In this document: positions 12,241 to 24,494 of the stretch, piece after piece
Numbering within the stretch: position 1 is the stretch's first letter
How the letters are laid out: each line of letters begins with the position of its first letter
NCBI GenBank assembly: GCA_000310025.1
Contig: FN648038.1
Span: 322,222-386,221, forward strand
DNA from: Ectocarpus siliculosus
Lineage: Eukaryota; Sar; Phaeophyceae; Ectocarpales; Ectocarpaceae
Direction: 5' to 3'
DNA length: 64,000 bases
The notes under the pieces: model-generated
The model's input: the letters and a program-made list of their open reading frames with translations, nothing else
Database searches by the model: none
Told to the model about the DNA's origin: nothing
Translations under genes and position numbers: made by a program

Positions 12241-13700
12241 TTTTTTTTTTTTTATCTGCGAACTCCACTGCGGCCTTAACCTTTGTTTGCGCTGGTACGA
12301 CAGCTCGTGCACAGAGTTATCATTGGTACAACGACATCTCGAACGATGCACGGTGTGTATCAGTGGAGTCGTGCCACGTGTAGTTCTACCGTCGCTGGAT
12401 TTCGATGGTGCAAGAGTGAGAGAAATTCGCCCATCGTCTTTGAGTCTCGAAACATGCGCTCTGATGCTCACTGGCTAGTCTAGACGATCCTGCTGACCGC
12501 TAGACCCACCGCGACATGTAGCTGCTTTCAGATACAGGCTTTTCCGCACGGTTTCATGATATATCTTCATTTATACGATGAGGGATAGCGATATCAAAAT
12601 CAGAGAATAGAGCCGGGAGGGAGAGAGAGCAGAACTTGAACACTCGGATGCCTGGCGATTCAACGCGTTGGGTTATCTGAAGAGGCCATATAATGTGTAT
12701 TTCGCGACGCTACCCATAGGCACCGCGAAAGGGATAAGAGTGCGCCCAGTCCCTCGCCAGAACACCACCCAGGGATGCTGGATGACCTCGACCTGGATGC
12801 CGTCAACTTAGGACGCGACGAGGCCAGGGATTGCACAGCCCATGTGTCGTTAACGCAAAGGGCGAGCAAGCTAGCGGGCGATCCCGACGGGGTGCACCAG
12901 CCAATAGGGCAAGCGGTGAGTGAGGAATCCATCGCTACATGTCCACGCTATTGCAACACGTCGAGGGATGGTCTGTCTAGTAGCGAAGGGCGGTCCAGAG
13001 GAAGTAGGCTCTCGCGGGATTTGGTCTGAACTATCACGAATTGATTTATGGGCGGTAGGACCCGCGGCAGCAATATGATGGTTCCAGCGTTCCAGCTACA
13101 AATTAGAATGCTGATCAATTCACTCGACGTTTGGATGCTTCGAGGGCGGGCAAGCGTAACGTCCCTTGCGAAACAAATACTTCCATGTTTAACAAAGTCC
13201 ACAACGCTTTTCATTCGTGACGCGAGCTAACACCTTATTTGCAGCCGTCGTGTCGATTTTGCAGTGGTCGGTAACGCGCTCGACGTCACTTGAACCAAAG
13301 CAGCAAGGCCATGACTTGGAGACGGGAGACACCCTTACTCACGTCATCAGATTGCACAGGTGGGAGAAATGTGAATATACTAGTAAGTGGACATGCTTAT
13401 CCAGAAGATGTAACGTGGAGGAAACCTTATGTGTCCCATAGTGTGGCGCTGAGATAGCCAAAACAGTCAAGCTGAATGGTAGCAGTCGAGGTAATCTCGT
13501 GGTGTATGAGGGTTCAGTGTGCCACTCCGGGAATCGAAGACGTATGCTGGGGTCCAAAGGGAAACTGTGAATACTTCGTGTCGTTCTCGTCGTGGCAGCC
13601 GGCGTTGGTCCTGCGGCCATCGACGTGCGCATCGGGGGTGCGCCGCCGCAGTGCACAGCAGGCTACCCGCTCCCGACCGCGCAAGAATCAGTTTGCGACA
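12241..13700. other. Intergenic, no gene recognised
   Basis: Follows the foldback element; begins with a T-rich tract at about 12241-12253. Overlapping open frames occur on both strands near 12660-13030, but none has recognisable motifs or consistent splice signals. Confidence 0.35.
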
Positions 13701-13769
13701 CGAATCCATCTCAGCCTCGGTAACCGCTGCGATCTCACCATATTTCTGTAGGACTGGCAGCGTGGTTGT

Positions 13770-14480
13770 CGAACGAAAAGGGAAGCCGAACGAGCGAGGG
13801 GGCATCACTGGCGAAGCGAGAGCGCTTGGGCCTAGACAGCACGCTCCAGAAAAACACTACTACGCGGAAGAGGAGCGATTTTGGCAAGAACGGTGTCCTC
13901 CTGAAGCCGACAATGCCGTTGTTGTACAACGAACAGCACCGACGGAGTCGCCTCGAGTCACCAAAGCGAATGGGAGGGCTGCGAATTATGATTATTTCGC
14001 CGCCGAAGCTGCGTATCGAGCGGGTAGTCCCGCAGGAAAATCCGTGCCCCCCGACGGCGATGGGGCCTTGCGGGGAACAGGACCCGGGCGACCGGCAGGA
14101 GGGCGAAAAACCACTCGTTTCGAGCAAGAAGTCGACGATTGTGTCCAAGAAAGGTGCTCAACTCAAGGCACACATGTGCCACGGCCTTCGCCACGACGAA
14201 CGGCCCGTATAGGGCGTAGTGCGCGTGCCAAAGGTATCACCGAGAGGAAACGGGACAAGCCACAGCGCCGGAGGTTCCCATCCCTGCGGGACGCAGAGAG
14301 CGTTCTGCGTGGGGTGCTTGAATCGGTGGAGGATGCACCGTCGACCGAGGAGGTTTGTAGGAAAGACGGCAGCAGAAGGGGTGGTGATCGTTGCCCTGTT
14401 CACGACAACGTTAAGGACGTTGCTACTCACAACGCATGGACCACTCATTCTATTTGCGTACCACCTCATCTACCAAACCG
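13770..14480 (+). CDS. Uncertain upstream exon(s) of the coiled-coil gene
   Basis: Two plus-strand frames overlap and both look coding in part. One is open from about 13519 to 14622. The other is open from about 13766 to 14212 and has the stronger G/C third-position bias before about 14150. After about 14220 the first frame is better (Lys/Arg-rich, then SLRDAESVLRGVLESVED). This pattern suggests one or two exons with a short intron, or a decayed segment, just before the first confident coiled-coil exon. I could not settle frame or boundaries. Confidence 0.3.
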
Positions 14481-14750
14481 AGATGAAGCCCGTCACATTC
14501 ATGCGCGCGGCGATTGCTGTCAGGCGTGGCTGCGTGCTGCTCAGCGAAACCGCTCAGCATACAGTATTCCTTCGTCCGCGACCCCTTTTCTCGAATCACC
14601 ACGCCTGGTCATTCACACGTGAAGACCAACAGGTGCATTTCGTTGTTTTTCCGTTCGCTCGCTGGTCACACCATGACCCTCACTCCCACGCTTTGTCTTC
14701 TGGAACCTTTTTTTGCTGGTGTGACGGCGCTACTCGCGACTTCTTCTCAG

Positions 14751-17700
14751 GACTCTTGTTCTGCCATGCGTACGCCGCAAGGAGACCGCTTTTCCGTTCT
14801 CCGCCAGAACGTCGCCGACCTCTTCCGAGATGAGACCCATGAAGAACGGGGAGAATCCAGCACCGGTAAACACGGGGGCAGCATTGGTGGCAACAGCCCC
14901 GGTAAACACAGGGCCCAGACGTCCGACCAATACGACGGCGACAATGGTCCGTCACCGCTGGTCACACGTAGGGTGGGAAATCGTTCAGGCTTCGGGGAGA
15001 GAGGGGCAATGGCTCGGGGCACGTCGCAGCAAGTGGATCAGCACGAGCAGCAGCAATGCTTTGAAGACGAGAGAGCAGGGGGACTGGCACACTCAGAGGA
15101 GGAGGAAGAGGATGGAGATGAGGACGGAGATAACGAACAAGAGTCCGCCGGCCGGGTGGCCGAGCTCAGCAGGCGAATAGCCATGCGATGTCTCCGCATC
15201 GAGCAAGAGTGCTTGAGGAGAGAGCGTTCTCAGACAAGGCTTTTTCAAGAGCAGCTCCGGGGCGTGCGACTGGTACGAACGATCGCCGGTCGTCATCGTC
15301 GATAGTGTTTCTGTGGACAAACGCAGCGTTGTATTTGTTGTAAGCCAACCCTTTTCCGCATGGTTCTTCGGCTACGACACAGTAACCATGCGTTCCGGCG
15401 AACGCGTTGTTGTCCTTGTCGGAAATGGGCTAACATCACTTTTCGTCCTTGCACCTCTTGTTCGCCCTACGAAGGGTGCCCAACAAGTTGCTCGTCGAAC
15501 AATCCACGACGAAAGGATTCGACAAAAGCAGCTGCTTCTCGAGACTCAGCAGAGGTTCGAGGAAAAGGAGAAGGGACTTGTTGCGAAGCTCGAACTGGCG
15601 GAGGAGAGTTGGAAAGCGGAGAGGTAAGCAGTACGATTACAGGGGTCAGTCCCAAGCCGCTACAACCGAAATGTTACCGGGACCCACCTTGCTACGAGTG
15701 GTGACCACAGAGAGCCAGGAGGCCGTTGGTACTGTGGCCGTTTAAAATGTTTTAGATTTTTCGGAATTCGGAATGGTGACCACGGGGAAAAGGAGGATTC
15801 GGGGCCGTTTCACACGCGACCTAAACACGGAAGTGATTGAAAACGGACTCACTTCGAAATTTCAAGTTGATGCCAGACTTCAGGCTTCCTTTCTGGGAAA
15901 AATGTCGCACGGTTCAACTTGAAGAATCTATTCGGAAGACTGGTCAACGTGTGGAAACGACTCTCATTGCTGGACTAGGCGCCTCGTTCTCAATCTAATG
16001 CAAAGTCAAACTCTTCAACTCCCATAGCAAAACCGTCTGCTAAAGAAAGTATTTTGCATTTCCAAGGCTGGTATATCTCCAGGACCCCAGTGCCTCATTG
16101 GCGCCATTGAAAGAGGCCTGAGGATACGCACCTGCAACCAGCCGAGGGGTGACACCTCCTCTCGTCCTGTGTGCCCACCGCCACTCAGGGAATCACTTAG
16201 TGCCGACACCGCGGCCGCCAAGTGCGAAGTGGAAAAATGCCGCAGGCAGGCCCGGGCCGCCGCCGAGGCTGCGAGAAACACCACAAAGGAAGCTCTCGAA
16301 AAGCAGGTGAGAAGAAAGCTTGTCGTCGGCCTGTCTTCTGCGACTGAAGAGGTCTGAGCCGTGCATGCCTTCACTTTTATCGGTTGGGCTCTTCGAAACT
16401 GCTCTATATTTTGGCAAAGGACGAAGCGTGCATAGGGTAAACGACGGCAGAACGGTATCGATCGACCGAAATCGTTCGAGCCCTGCACGTCCCAGTCGAC
16501 GCTGAAGTTAGAGTACATAATGGTGGCGAAGAATGGTACTTTGAGGATAGCAACAAAGCATGTCACGTGAGATACCAACAGGTGTTTGCGCCTGGGATAA
16601 AACAGCCAAACGCGAGGGGTGGGAACTGGCCGGGGCGAAAGGGTGCGGGCGAGGAAGCGAGATTGTGGTGCCCGAGCCGCCGTTATTGAAATTTGCCCGC
16701 GCCACCCCGTCCTCCGCGAGACCGTCAAGCTTACTCCCTCCGCCTACCACTCAGTTGGAAATTTCGGCATGAGACGCAATCGGCTCACGGCTAGCGGTTC
16801 GGTGGTGCACGTCGTTCACATGACTTCATCAGTAGGCGTCGCTGACGCTTCACTCTAAGGATCTCGAAACTTCGTGGTGCCTGTTGTGATTTCTGTGTTG
16901 TCTGTGACTGTGCCAAGCTCTTCATCACCTAGTGAGAGCTGCGTAGGAAGGAGTGTGATGAAGGAGCGCAAAGGTTCAAACCGCATGTGCCTTGTGTTCG
17001 GAGCACTCGTGACGATTTGACACAGAATTGAACGCGATAGAGTTCATTGCTTCACGCCTCCAGATTCGACGCTCTTGCCGGCGTGCGCGACGCACCTCCG
17101 CGCTATTGTTGAGCGTTTTGATGCCCGTCTTGTTTGCCCGTTTCCGCTGCTTATCTACTGCTGCGGTAAACCTGTTGCGGCACATCAGAGACTTGATTTC
17201 CAGCGGGGTTGGGCCGAGGAAAAGGGAGGGCTTCGAAGAGCCGCCGAAGACGCGCTTCGTCGTGCCATGGAAGGAAATGTTCGGGAGAGGGAAGAAGCTG
17301 CCACAAAGGTACCGAAAACACTATGCTCGTGCGCTCGCGGGTGCAGCCAATTGCGCTGACAATGGTGACAAGGGGTTTAGTGCCCCATTGTCTGTTGGCC
17401 GTTTTTTCTGAGCGTTCTACCCCATAGATAGACTTGCGGGTGATTTTCAAAGGCCGCTATCTCCAGCTAGCACCGGTACCGTGCCAACCGCTTTCGACAC
17501 GCAGTGTTTCCAGTGTATTCTCAGAACGTGTCTGCGCGTTCAGATGGGTTGGCTCGGCTCTTTCAAACATTGGCAGCTAAAGCAAATACGATTTACGTTT
17601 TTGGATAATTATGCAGCGCTTGCTGTCCGCATGTAAGAATGGCGGACGCCGTTCACACACACGCAAACGTTCGTCGTGCGGGCTGCTTCTTTGTCTAGCT

Positions 17701-19976
17701 TCGCAGCTAATTCTGCCTTCCATGGCACGCAATCTGCGTGGTTGCCATCGCGAGAGACATCAACCATCCATAGCTCCCAGCTACTATCTGCCGTGAAAGT
17801 TCTCAACCTTGCCATGGTCCGACACTGTCTTCGGCCGTGATCGCCCCTGTGGCCTATGAATATAAATCGGCGTGGCAGGCCCAAACGGCCCAGGACTCGC
17901 TCGACGCCCAGTTGCGGTCATGGAAAGCCAAGGCTGAAACGGCCGAGAGGCGTGCCACCGAAGAACGGGAGAAGAGAAGAGGCCTTGAGGCAGGTGTGAA
18001 AGGGGTTCTTGCCCAGGTGAGTTTTTGTTCTGCCAAAGCACGCTCAACGACAAGTTTGCAATGTTTCTTGCTCAGAAGAAGGAATGTTCAAGGTGCGAAT
18101 AGAGTATACCTCTCCCTCGATCACCCTTGGCACATTTCGCCCAGGTTTGGATCCTTTCTCTCGTTGCTGTGGCTCGCTTCGAGTTATATTTCCCGTGGGA
18201 CTTTGAGCCTCAGTTTTCTGGGTCGCACGTAGGCAGCCACCCCCCCCAAAACGTTAGTACTGAAGTTGAAAGGTGGGCTGGTGCTGTTTCATCAACTACA
18301 ACCAAAACGAAATTATATTTTCAAGGGAAAACCCGACAAAGAAGGCTTGTCGGCGTCGTTTCGCTTCTTGCAGGAGGTGGAGAAGGCCCAGAAGACCCAA
18401 GACGACATGCTTCGAGACCTAAGGACCAAGGCGGAGACAGACCGGGCCACGCACGCGGAGGAGATAGAGCGTCTCCAGGTCTGTTCGGTGAACCATCTGT
18501 TTCGCTTCAGCGTTATATCTTCATCAATGAATGTACGGTAGCTTGTGGTAGAGTTGGAACTAACAACTAGCACGCTCCTGGCCTGTTGAACACTCGAACG
18601 TTTTCAACGCCCGAGGAAAAAGCGGAAGAATACTCGCAGGTACGAGAGGCAATTGCCCCGGTTCTGCCACGAAAATACCCGAATGCAATACGTCGCCGGA
18701 TTTCTGTGGACTCTTGAAGCCAGTGCGAAAACATGAACTTGTCGAAAACCACGCTTTATTTTACCCTCAGACGCAGCGCGTCCTTTTCTGCGAAACACCG
18801 GCAAGAAGGCCTTGGCCGTAGAACTCGCCGAGTTGATGCCGGCTTGGTACTATTAATAGGGGGTTTGGACCATTGTGGTTCGTCTTGGCCAAGCAGCACG
18901 TCGAAAAGCTCTGACCACACAAAAAGAGAATTTGATCGTGGGTCGATCCTTTGTAAACCGACACTCAGATAGTTCCCTGTATTTGCCGTTTGATTTGAAC
19001 ATATCTTGTACTTGCTAACCCCACAGGAGGAACACAGGGCCGGCCTTCTGCGTGTTCATCAGGACAAGAAAAGCCTCTTCGAAGCTGCCCGGCGACAATG
19101 GGAAAAGGAGATGCAAGAGGTTTGGCGTCCTTAGCACATTCACAGCGTGGTTTTCGTTGTCGGACAGCAGCCGTGCGAGGTGTCAACCTACCATTCTGCT
19201 GGAGTTGGTGTCTTCATGTTTCCGAGGGACATCTCCTACTGGCTGTTTCGACGACTTGGTTGGTTCCACGGGACTGATTTATTGTGATTGTCGCGCTTGA
19301 GCTGAAATCCAAGCCTTTGCACGTCGTTGTTTCTGTTTGGTGCGCACGCCAACCATAGCAATTCTCGCTTTCGATCGATCGGTTAACCTACTACGGCAGC
19401 TGCGTCGGGAGGCCGTGGCCAAAGCAGAAGACGCAGCAACCCGGGCAACGGCGGAGCGCTCGGAGGCGCTGAGACGATTAAGATTAGCACATGACACCGA
19501 GATGAGAAAGGCAGGCAGGGATATATTGAGACTGGAGCGAGAAGCCCGCCGCTCTCAGCAGCAGCAGGTGCGCTTTCCGTCGAGAGTTGGTCTGGTATCA
19601 CTGTCGTTCACCAGCTGTTCTTGCCTTCTGTATTTCGTACGATAGCTTGCGTCTAGCCGGTTCAGTCGCTCGACAAGTTTGCAGGACCTCTGTACCTTTG
19701 CCGTGCGATCGGTCGGGTGTTTTCTCTGCATTGCGAGCATCGCGGAAAATGCTAATGTTATCGTCGAGGACGCCTCATCGACTAGGGTGCCTTATCGACT
19801 TGCGCTGTATCTATTCTCCTCAACATCTCCACCATACCCCGACCCCTGTGCTGTACGTATCCTCTGTGTCGTGTTGGTAGGAACCCTCCGGTATGGCGCC
19901 GCGTTCGAAGGAGGACAACTCGACCCTATCGCCGTTGCCTCGAGGAAGCTACAGCCCCCGGCCTCTCCTGTCTGAG
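14751..19976 (+). CDS. Multi-exon coiled-coil protein
   Basis: Ten phase-compatible exons are visible: 14751-15272, 15475-15623, 16189-16306, 17204-17308, 17879-18016, 18374-18478, 18571-18639, 19027-19119, 19400-19567 and 19881-19976 (about 521 residues). Except for one phase-2 junction the introns are phase 0. The first exon may start at the ATG at 14766; it has a disordered N-terminus, an acidic EEEEEDGDEDGDNE run, then helical sequence. Exons 2-9 are almost pure charged coiled coil (for example RFEEKEKGLVAKLELAEESW, ATRATAERSEALRRLRLAHD). The last listed exon is Ser/Pro-rich. A structural or scaffold role is inferred; no family was recognised. The donor at 19120 (GTTTGG) is weak. Upstream and downstream exons probably exist. 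Confidence 0.72.
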
Positions 19977-20015
19977 GTATCTATTCGTACCGCCTCTTGC
20001 CGACGATTGTCCCAG

Positions 20016-21035
20016 CTTGGCCTCCTTTACTCTGCATCGTGTCGGGATCGTGGAAAAGCCCCAAAGCCAAGGACGAGTTGGTATTTCTTCCACCAAACCA
20101 TTGTCTATATACACACACATACGGGGGTCTGACGCCGTCGGAACGAGTTCGGCCGCCTCAAGCGCCCTTCCTTACGACCCTGATGCATATCATGATCACG
20201 GGCAGCAATCCCCTATGTATCTCTCCAGCGTGCACGAGCTTTGCCTTTTGCAAATATATGTTCATGCTCACCGTGAACTGCCTTCTCTGCGGTATGTGCT
20301 CCTGGAAAGATGCCACGCCGCAGTTTTCCCAGTGTGATATTTCTTCTATTCATGAGTGCTAACGCAAGCTGGTGTACTCCGACGTGTGCTCTTACCTCCC
20401 AATCATGATATCCCTCGCTGGGCAACCTCATGGACGCTGTATGGTCTACCGCGCGAATCCTCGTTTTTTCGTACGGAAAGGATTCGTGATTGATGGGTCG
20501 TTACCCCTCCCCCGCCCTCCCTAACTCCTACCCCAATGTATGCTGTGTTCGGGACCTCCCAGACGGCAGGTGCACGTTCATGCCTCGATGGTGTCGAGGA
20601 GGAGATGGGGTCTCAAACGTCTCCTTCGCCTGTGCTTACCACTCCTAGTATCAACGCGAATCCCGGGAAAGGGTAGAATCAGCCTAATAGCAACGATGTA
20701 TTGGCGAGAGGAAGCCACAGCAGGGCAGTTAGTCGCAGTTCGTCGGAATGTAAGAGGGTCGCAGCTTGTCGTGTGTGTTTCTTGGAGGTTTCACCAACAT
20801 CGAGGATGGGGCATCCGGAGCTGGATCACACCGCGGAAAATCGGCACAGAGTGACTGGCTCAAGGGGGCAGAGTCTACCAACCTGTACTCGATCCTCCAT
20901 CAGAACGTGTACTTCAATTGGCGCAGCGATGAGCATGTAAAGTGGTTCAAGATATGCTCGTGCGTTTTTGGCGAACCCACGGGGCGTCCGATGTACGTTG
21001 TATCGAAGCTGCTCGTCGTCAAGTTCCCGAGTTAG
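20016..21035 (+). CDS. Probable 3' exons of the coiled-coil gene
   Basis: Two plus-strand blocks continue the coding-like signal. Around 20150-20230 a frame reads SSALPYDPDAYHDHGQQSP, resembling the Ser/Pro-rich tail of the previous exon. Around 20775-21035 a frame with strong G/C third positions reads LYSILHQNVYFNWRSDEHVK and ends at a TAG. Splice joins between 19976 and these blocks are ambiguous. I treat them as likely terminal exons; they could also belong to a separate small gene. Confidence 0.35.
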
Positions 21036-22260
21036 GCTATTGGACAGGCAGGGCGATAAATTGGTGCATTTTTCAGGCCATTCCCGGCGCAGTTTTCGCG
21101 TAGGGGAAAGGGTCGTCATGGTCACGCGTCGTGCTGCTCGTTCTCTCTATCTGTGCTCGCTGTAGCACTAACAACCCACCCGAAGAATCTGTAACTTTTT
21201 GAATGCAGTTGCCTACAGCGTAAGCATGGCGGACTTATCTTGCACGTGGTAAGTGGGTGAGTGCTGGTGTCAGTGAAAACATGTGAAGTGCACGCTCCTT
21301 ACATTCAAATTCTAGGCACGATTGATTCCAAGTTTGGCTTGGGCCAGCTCTTGCGAATAATGTGACGGTTTGATGGTGTGGCGGTATGGTCTACACAAGT
21401 TCGCGCTGGTCCTCCCCAATCCGCGTTGCCTTCAACATCATGCGGTAGGGGATTGTCGTGGCAACGATGTCACAGTACTGCTAAGGATGTAGTCCATGTC
21501 CGTCGTTTCGCTTGCTGCGTGGTTGATGTCACGCAACACACTACGTAACTTTCCCCTTGTATCTGCCCCCCCGGTCGCCGTTGCGTACCGTGCGGCGAAC
21601 GCATCGCCACGTCAATGCTCTGCTCGTTTAGCTCGCTTGTTGACAACCGATTTCTTTATCTGTGCATAGCCTGGAGGTAGAGATGGACATTCGGTGGGTT
21701 GTTGTAAGGGAAATAAGATAGAATAAAGTCTACACCGAGCCGAGTACTACTTACTGTACAACTCTACAACATTCACTGCTGTGCAGCAGTAACGATACAC
21801 AAGATATGGCCACCAAATGTGCACAATCTTTGTTAGCCTCTGGGTAACCACGGGGGAGATGTCGCTACAATGTTCCTCAGGGAGTTGTAGCAGCACAGAT
21901 GGTGTCCGCTACGGCCATGAATCGATTGTTGATCTCCCCCGGGCTCTGTGGGGCAGAGAGATGAAGAGGAGATGACTACGTTCGTGTGCGTCGTTGCCGC
22001 GTGTGATGAGTCAAAAAACATTGTCTACGATTCACGTAGCCCCTTACCTCCCCCCCCGCACGCTGAAGTACCAACAAGAGACCCCCCAGGCTCGGCGGCC
22101 AAGCGGCGGCGGCGGTTTTGCTTTCCTGCCCGTAGCGCCGCTACAACGCTGTCCGCTGCCCGCTTGCCTGCTGCTACGCACCGCCGCTCTCCACACACCA
22201 AGGAAGACGAGACAGAAAATACCCACCGCAAAGAAGCAGCAGGAAAGCCGTCGGGAGACA
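21036..22260. other. Intergenic region
   Basis: No coding signal was found on either strand. It separates the end of the coiled-coil gene from the plastid-presequence frame and should contain a 3' UTR and the next promoter. No specific motif could be assigned with confidence. Confidence 0.4.
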
Positions 22261-22581
22261 ATGGCTCCGGTCGGACGCGTAGTTGGGGGGCTTGTGGTTG
22301 TGTGCGCATGCCTTGCGCCTGCCACTGACGCGTTTTTCACGGGCGTTGCGTTGCCTTCCAGCCGAGCGGGAGGTGAGACAACCACATCCGCCGTTCCCAC
22401 GTGCCTTGGGAAGGCTCACGCCGTAGTATTTGCACCTCAAAGTAGCAGCAGCGACATTCGTTGTGGACACGGCCGTAGGGCAGGGAGCCGGATGGCTGGG
22501 CTGGAAGGCGGTGGTTCAACTTCTGACCGCTGTGTTACTGCTGCTGTGTTTGTGAGGATGGGAAAGGTCTGCTCCGGCGTG
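22261..22581 (+). CDS. First exon of a probable plastid-targeted protein
   Basis: The ATG at 22261 opens a frame starting MAPVGRVVGGLVVVCACLAP followed by ATDAFF. This is a short basic start, a hydrophobic core, an Ala-rich cleavage region, then Phe, followed by Ser/Arg-rich sequence. In stramenopiles with secondary red plastids such signal-plus-transit presequences carry an Ala-Phe at the junction, so plastid import is a reasonable inference. The mature protein is not identifiable here. Possible donors are GTGAGG at about 22552 and GTCTGC at about 22567; without splicing the frame stops near 22581. The frame's function is unknown. Confidence 0.45.
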
Positions 22582-23611
22582 TGAGGTTGGCAAGCTGCGC
22601 ACGCCTAAGACCTCGTGTTGGTAATTGGGGATCACCACCCGGCCCTTGCTGGTGGCGCCATTGCTGGCAATTGCCGCTTTTTGGGTTCGTGTTCGTTTGT
22701 TTCGTGCGTCCGACACGTGCAACCCGTTCATTTTTCATCGCCTAGTCTGAGACGAAGACGACTCATGTTCGCCCACATGTGTCATACACATTTGCCCCAT
22801 GGTGACCTACCTTGTCAGCCTTGTCGCACTGAAAGTGTGCCTATGGCCACAACCGTAGGCGACAAATGCCCGAACCTCAGTATACGGCAGCCGCGCAGAA
22901 AACACGGCCCAGTTGCCCGAGCTGGGCGGCTTCCTGACACGCGTAGACAGCGCTCGAACACGCCCCACTGGTTGTTGATGTCAAATAACTGCCGCCCGTT
23001 ATGGTACAACACTTTAGCTTTGCATAGGAGAAGCGAAGGTTACAGCTCTCTGGCTCAGTGCTCTCGACCCACGAAGAAGGCCAAGCCTACGGCGTGTTCC
23101 AGTTGACTTCATTGACCATCCAAAATAGCTTGCACGTGACGCCTTGCCGTGCTGCTGATATACACTGGCCTGAGAGCTCTCCCTTATTCAGCGCTCGTGC
23201 TCTTCCTCGATCAAAGAGCAACTTCGTGTAGTAGTCTAAATTGGTCAATAGCCTGTCGCTTTGGAGAGATAACCCCGTTTTGGGGTCGTGTCTCCTCTGT
23301 GCTTGCTGCTGGAGCGCCTGTTGGCGTCTTTTGCCTGTACACGCCCAAAAGTAATATTTATTTTTAGCTCTGTGTCTACAGCGTAAATGTATTTTTGATC
23401 AGTAACGAAAGCCCCGCGCCGCGCGCCCCCAACTCTCACGTTTCCATCCCGCAAAGATCAGCACGCCTTTTAGTAAGCTTGATCGATCAGAGAGAGAATG
23501 GTACCAACGTCTTTCCCTTGTGATGGGTAACGGGGGCTTCACCCATCTCGGACTTGGGATCCGTGTGTATGTATTGTTTTAGAAAAAGCTCCCGCTCAAC
23601 GTGCCAGTGTT

Positions 23612-23692
23612 GAACGCAGACGCGATCAAACCGTTAAGACCAATTTTCAGCGCTGGTACGTAGTCTAACGGTTTGATTTCGGCTTGTGAAGA
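23612..23692. repeat. Palindromic short repeat
   Basis: GATCAAACCGTTAAGACC is followed about 20 bp later by GTCTAACGGTTTGATTTCGG, its near reverse complement, around a TCAGCGCTGG core. The same inverted unit occurs at 34862-34915. This looks like a very short foldback/MITE-type element. Confidence 0.6.
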
Positions 23693-23889
23693 TGCCAAAA
23701 CTAGCATACGGCGAGCGTACAAGACCAGAAGCGGGTAGTGGGACGATGCGATATCATCCCACGCCAAAGATAAGTGTAGCTGTGGGGTTGCAGGATAGCG
23801 ACGCCAAGCCTTATAGCTGAGGGCGCTCCCTTTGTCCTGTACAGCAGTAAATAGTCGACTTCGCCCCCGTGGTTGCAAACGCTCGCAGG

Positions 23890-24103
23890 CCTAGACACTC
23901 CTGCGCTTGTCCAAAGCAGCCCTTCAGTGCTTGTTCCTATGGAGCCTGCTTGGCCCATCCAGTTTTCTATGGGATACTTTTCCCCCGGCGTGAACAGGCT
24001 ATTCGGCGATTCGTTTGTTTCGGCCTCGCCGAGTGTATCATTCCAACCACTCGCGGACCCGCTCCCCTGCCGTCGTTCACGACTTGAGCCTGCGGAGCAA
24101 TGA
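23890..24103 (+). CDS. Ambiguous open segment, possible terminal exon
   Basis: A plus-strand frame after an acceptor-like CTCGCAG reads through MEPAWPIQFSMGYFSPGVN to a TGA at 24103. It could be the last exon of the presequence gene at 22261. The minus strand over the same bases is also open with plausible composition, so the strand itself is uncertain. Nothing else convincing was seen between 22600 and 23860. Confidence 0.22.
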
Positions 24104-24494
24104 TAGATTTTGACAATTTTCCTGTGCAACTACTACTGTCCCTGCAATCGTCAGAGCAAGGGACTTGACGAACGGGACAACTTGACCACGCTTTGTTGCG
24201 TTTCTCCGAGCCACATGTTTCGTGCGCGTCGGCTTGTGTCAGGCGTACGCTCGAACCCAACTTAACCAGGCTTCGTGGCTGCCTCTGAACGCCGTTTTAC
24301 CTTCTCCTCGCTCTTGGAACTCCCGTGGGTGCCGATATGGTTCTCCCTTTCTCACACGTTTGATGCCGTCGGTCGTGCCTGTTGCTCGCGTCGAATCGGG
24401 GACCCGGAAATTTCCTGGAAAATTCTGCTCTTCTCTGTGTTTCGCAATCGTCCGCGATCGAGCAGCAGCGAGGGGCGGGAACGGAGCTCTTGAA

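Noticed and set aside
12660-13030. Overlapping ORFs suspected to be a decayed retroelement
   Set aside because: No RT, integrase, protease or repeat-end signature could be recognised.
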